Assembly: GCF_963666675.1 (NCBI RefSeq)
Contig: NZ_OY762929.1
Coordinates: forward strand, 2,046,001 to 2,110,000
DNA: 64,000 nt
Reading direction: 5' to 3'
Origin: an uncultured Desulfobacter sp.
Lineage (GTDB): Bacteria; Desulfobacterota; Desulfobacteria; Desulfobacterales; Desulfobacteraceae
Every line of letters starts with the position of its first letter. Position 1 is the stretch's first letter. This document shows, piece after piece, positions 61,396-64,000 of the stretch. Position numbers and translations under genes: made by a program. Under the pieces are notes generated by a model. That model was given only the letters and a program-made list of their open reading frames with translations. It did not search any database and was not told where the DNA came from.

Positions 61396-62553
61396 CTATC
61401 CGCGAACCTCTTCTTTAACTGTGGTGGCAAGTTTGTACAGAATGGTCAGTACAAAAAAGCCTGCGCCGTAAACACCCATGGCAATGATGCCTTCCTGGAG
61501 TGTGGGGGCGTATTCGTGCACATGGTGCAGCGGAGAAGGAACAAACCCACCGGCGATCATGCCGAGCGCCTTGTCGATCCAAGCACCGAAAAAGATCATG
61601 GCGCAGGTGACGGGCAACAGGGCTTTGTTGTTTCTCAGTTTCGGAATCACCAGGAAAATGGCCCCGACACCCATGAGAATCAGGGCGCTCCACATCCAGG
61701 GTACCATCATGTTGTGGCCGTGCAGGCCGAACAGCAGGTACTGGGTATGGGCCAGATGGCCGGGGATACCGGAGTAGTAAACCACGAAACACTCACAAGC
61801 AAAGAAGAACAGGTTGGCAATGATGGCGTAGCAGACAATTTTTGACAAGGTCTGCATGGCTTCCCAGCCCGGATCAAACTTGGTGAACTTTCTGATAATG
61901 TAGCAAAGAATGATCAGAAACGCAGGCCCCGCAGCAAAGGCGGATGCCAGGAATCTTGGGGCCAAAATGGCCGTCAGCCAGAAACCGCGTCCGGGCAGAC
62001 CGCAGTACAGGTACGCGGTGACCGTATGGATGCCGATGGCAAAGGGGATGGATACCAGAACAAGCGGTTTGGTCCACCACACAGGTTCCACCTGGTTTCT
62101 TTCTGCTTCAAGCACCTTCCAGCCCACAACAATGTTCAAGAACAGATAACCGTTGAGAACAATCATGTCATAAAAGAGCATGGAGTGGGGGGTGGGGTAA
62201 AGCAGTACATTCAGCATACGAGTCGGCTGGCCTAAATCCACAACAATGAACAGCAGGCACATGATCAGGCAGGCCACCGCCAGGAACTCACCTAAAATGG
62301 TGATCCGGTGGAACCGTTCATAATCATGAAGGTAATAGGGGATAACCACCATAACACCACCTGCGGCAACACCCACAAGAAAGGTGAAGTTGGCGATGTA
62401 AAATCCCCAGGAGACGTCCCGGCTCATGCCCGTGATCTGCAGACCGTTGAGGAACTGGTCAAGGTAGGCAAGGCCGCCTGCACCCATGACAGCGAGCAAA
62501 AGGCCGATCCACAACCAATATTTTTTACTTCCTTTAATAGCTATCTCAAGCAT
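61396..62553 (-). CDS. dsrP: DsrP, membrane subunit of the DsrMKJOP complex
   Basis: 385 residues, NrfD/PsrC-type polytopic protein with about ten helices: NFTFLVGVAAGGVMVVIPYY, LVSIPFAIGIHTVTAYLYCG. In sulfate reducers it exchanges electrons between the menaquinone pool and DsrO/DsrJ in the transmembrane complex that delivers electrons for sulfite reduction through DsrC. It follows dsrO by 11 bases. Confidence 0.95.
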   Translation of the reverse strand: MLEIAIKGSKKYWLWIGLLLAVMGAGGLAYLDQFLNGLQITGMSRDVSWGFYIANFTFLVGVAAGGVMVVIPYYLHDYERFHRITILGEFLAVACLIMCLLFIVVDLGQPTRMLNVLLYPTPHSMLFYDMIVLNGYLFLNIVVGWKVLEAERNQVEPVWWTKPLVLVSIPFAIGIHTVTAYLYCGLPGRGFWLTAILAPRFLASAFAAGPAFLIILCYIIRKFTKFDPGWEAMQTLSKIVCYAIIANLFFFACECFVVYYSGIPGHLAHTQYLLFGLHGHNMMVPWMWSALILMGVGAIFLVIPKLRNNKALLPVTCAMIFFGAWIDKALGMIAGGFVPSPLHHVHEYAPTLQEGIIAMGVYGAGFFVLTILYKLATTVKEEVRG

Positions 62554-62564
62554 AGTCGCCTCTC

Positions 62565-63389
62565 TTAAACGATGTAGTAAACACTGGGTTCGGTACCCAG
62601 GGATTGTTTACGTCTGATTGTATAATGTTCGGCCAGGAGATGTCTGATTTCGGAATCAGGATCTTCCAGGTCGCCGACAACGATGGCGCCTTCGCTTGCT
62701 TCCACACAATGGGGCTGCTCTCCTTTGGCCAGACGTTCGGCACACAGGTTGCATTTTTCAACCACACCCTTGGTCCGGGTGGGGAAACCCGGGGCAGTCT
62801 CTTCAATGAACGGCCGGGGGTCTCTGAAGTTGAAATTTCTTGAGCCGTAGGGGCAGGCCGCCATGCAGAACCGGCAGCCGATGCAGCGGTGGTAATCCAT
62901 GATAACGATACCGTCTTCGCGCTTGAAGGTCGCCTGGGTGGGACATGCCTGGACACAGGGTGCATTTTTGCAGTGGTTGCAGGTCACAAGGAAGGGAAGA
63001 TCATGGAATTTTTCAGCCAAGAACTCATCTTCCTTGTCCGGAAAGGCATTGTGGAAGTGTTCATGCCAGATCCATTTAATTTCCTGGCCTTCTCTTACAG
63101 GGCGGGTGTTGGGGAATTTTTCAGCGTCCGGTTCCATGTCAAAATCAGGCACGTTATGGGCCTTATGACAAGCTTCCTTGACCGCCTCGGCAACATCTTC
63201 ATTCAGCTTGGAGGTGTCAATGACCATACCCCAACGTTCGGCATGCAGGGTCTCTTCATTATGTGTGATTTTGGGCCCGGCGCTGCCGTGGGGTTCTGAT
63301 GCGGCAAGATTCATTACCGGAGCAGCACCCATTCCGATGGCAGCAATACCCGCTACTTTAAGAAAGCTTCTTCTGCTCTTTATCATCAT
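62565..63389 (-). CDS. dsrO: DsrO, periplasmic iron-sulfur subunit
   Basis: 274 residues. Twin-arginine signal (KSRRSFLKVAGIAAIGMGAA) directs the folded protein to the periplasm. Ferredoxin-like Cys clusters CNHCKNAPCVQACPTQAT, CIGCRFCMAACPYG and CNLCAERLAKGEQPHCVEA would hold several [4Fe-4S] centres. It overlaps dsrJ by four bases. Confidence 0.96.
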   Translation of the reverse strand: MMIKSRRSFLKVAGIAAIGMGAAPVMNLAASEPHGSAGPKITHNEETLHAERWGMVIDTSKLNEDVAEAVKEACHKAHNVPDFDMEPDAEKFPNTRPVREGQEIKWIWHEHFHNAFPDKEDEFLAEKFHDLPFLVTCNHCKNAPCVQACPTQATFKREDGIVIMDYHRCIGCRFCMAACPYGSRNFNFRDPRPFIEETAPGFPTRTKGVVEKCNLCAERLAKGEQPHCVEASEGAIVVGDLEDPDSEIRHLLAEHYTIRRKQSLGTEPSVYYIV

Positions 63390-63781
63390 TTAATCTCCTT
63401 GGGGTTGGTGTGACAATCCCAGCAATAGGGGCTCACAGAGGCATAGTCGTGGCAGCTGTCACAGAATTTGGCTTTGTCTTCATGGCAGCCCAGGCAGGAG
63501 TTTTCACCTGTGGACAGGCTCATGTTAAAGGTTTCGCCGTTGGTTCCGGTGTATTTGCGGTCCCCATGGCGCACAACAGAATCACGCCACACATCCAGCA
63601 GGTACATGTGCTCTGCACGCATTTCATACTTGTCCATAACACATTTTTTTGCCTCGGCGGCCTTGCCCAGCAGTTCGGGTTTAGGTGCTGCCATGGTGGT
63701 TGTGATCAAGTTAAACCAGAACGGAGAAAGAACGGCGAGCACGAATACCGCAAGTCCTGCCATAATCATGTTTTTACTCAT
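63386..63781 (-). CDS. dsrJ: DsrJ, triheme cytochrome c
   Basis: 131 residues. An uncleaved N-terminal signal anchor, then three haem-binding motifs CLGCH, CDSCH and CWDCH within the last 50 residues, exactly the DsrJ arrangement. It carries electrons between DsrO and an unknown periplasmic partner. Separated from dsrK by one base. Confidence 0.96.
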   Translation of the reverse strand: MSKNMIMAGLAVFVLAVLSPFWFNLITTTMAAPKPELLGKAAEAKKCVMDKYEMRAEHMYLLDVWRDSVVRHGDRKYTGTNGETFNMSLSTGENSCLGCHEDKAKFCDSCHDYASVSPYCWDCHTNPKEIK

Positions 63782-63782
63782 C

Positions 63783-64000
63783 TTATTCCTCCTCTACCCC
63801 GGGCAGGGGTTCCATTCTCAGGTCCTCGGTTCTTTCCTTTTCACCCGGCAGAATCAACGCATTGCCCACAAGTTCATGGACACCAGCCACTTCGCATTCA
63901 GGCACCCAGTATTCGCACAGGGTGGAAAGGGCGGCACGGTCGATGGCGCAGATGGTGCCAAGGGTGTTGACGCCGAACTTGTCATGGACATATTTCAGTG
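63783..64000 (-). CDS. dsrK: DsrK, C-terminal part (window edge)
   Basis: 72 codons reading LKYVHDKFGVNTLGTICAID, ..., VHELVGNALILPGEKERTED and the end EPLPGVEEE, followed by TAA at 63785-63783. It matches the end of DsrK, the HdrD-like cytoplasmic Fe-S subunit of DsrMKJOP. The rest of the gene, and dsrM, lie beyond the window. Confidence 0.8.
   Translation of the reverse strand, partial: LKYVHDKFGVNTLGTICAIDRAALSTLCEYWVPECEVAGVHELVGNALILPGEKERTEDLRMEPLPGVEEE

Overview
The window looks like chromosome of a dissimilatory sulfate-reducing bacterium of the Desulfobacterota, most likely a Desulfobacteraceae relative. The main evidence is the end of a dsrMKJOP operon at the right edge (partial dsrK, then dsrJ, dsrO, dsrP). 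A biotin-dependent carboxyltransferase pair of the methylmalonyl-CoA/pyruvate type, nickel/cobalt uptake genes, the rplU-rpmA-obgE-nadD-rsfS-gpmI order and many large sensor kinases and chemoreceptors fit the same picture. Neither the species nor whether this is chromosome or plasmid can be proved from the sequence alone.

Layout. 2-4.1 kb: a lipoprotein substrate-binding protein overlapping a Cache/HAMP/PAS histidine kinase gene (minus strand). 4.2-4.8 kb: remnants of a group II intron and an IS91-type transposase. 5.1-12.6 kb: AraC regulator, TonB-dependent receptor, secreted beta-helix protein with a dockerin-like tail, second AraC regulator and an SLC13-type permease. 12.6-17.4 kb: debris (monooxygenase, EamA transporter, chemoreceptor and IS66 fragments) around an intact chemoreceptor and a membrane-anchored metallopeptidase. 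17.4-24.5 kb: a signalling operon made of a kinase with five tandem periplasmic binding domains, a receiver-only protein and a REC-PAS-kinase-REC hybrid. 24.5-31.3 kb: accessory region with a truncated XRE antitoxin, an isochorismatase-family hydrolase, and a stack of mobile elements. In that stack an IS3-family element sits inside a group II intron, which sits inside the 3' end of another group II intron, which appears to sit in the attachment site of a small integron-like cassette array. 31.5-36.3 kb: tripartite MacAB/TolC-like exporter. 36.5-40.2 kb: DUF4198 proteins and a NicO-type metal permease. 40.6-46.7 kb: a 34-residue helical-repeat protein, a DUF5320 protein, azlCD with a TrmB regulator, and a DUF6125-like protein. 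46.8-51.5 kb: a carboxyltransferase / small protein / 5S-biotin carrier operon and a zinc-ribbon protein. 51.7-57.8 kb (minus strand): housekeeping genes including gpmI, rsfS, nadD, obgE, rpmA and rplU, an RNase H-like exonuclease and PhnA/YjdM. 58.0-64.0 kb (minus strand): a membrane pentapeptide-repeat protein, a radical SAM protein and dsrPOJK.

Two dispersed palindromic repeat families recur. One is 57 bp, with four copies at 12.6, 15.9, 24.8 and 50.7 kb, two of which differ at a single base. The other is about 78 bp with two hairpins, at 37.5 and 45.6 kb. Promoter/operator arrangements are clear upstream of the first AraC gene, the DUF5320 gene and azlC. The best candidate for something new is the 24.5-31.3 kb nested region: the cassette boundaries are supported by exactly complementary 7-mers, and the introns lie in the antiparallel orientation known for attC-targeting introns. 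No integrase gene is visible in the window.
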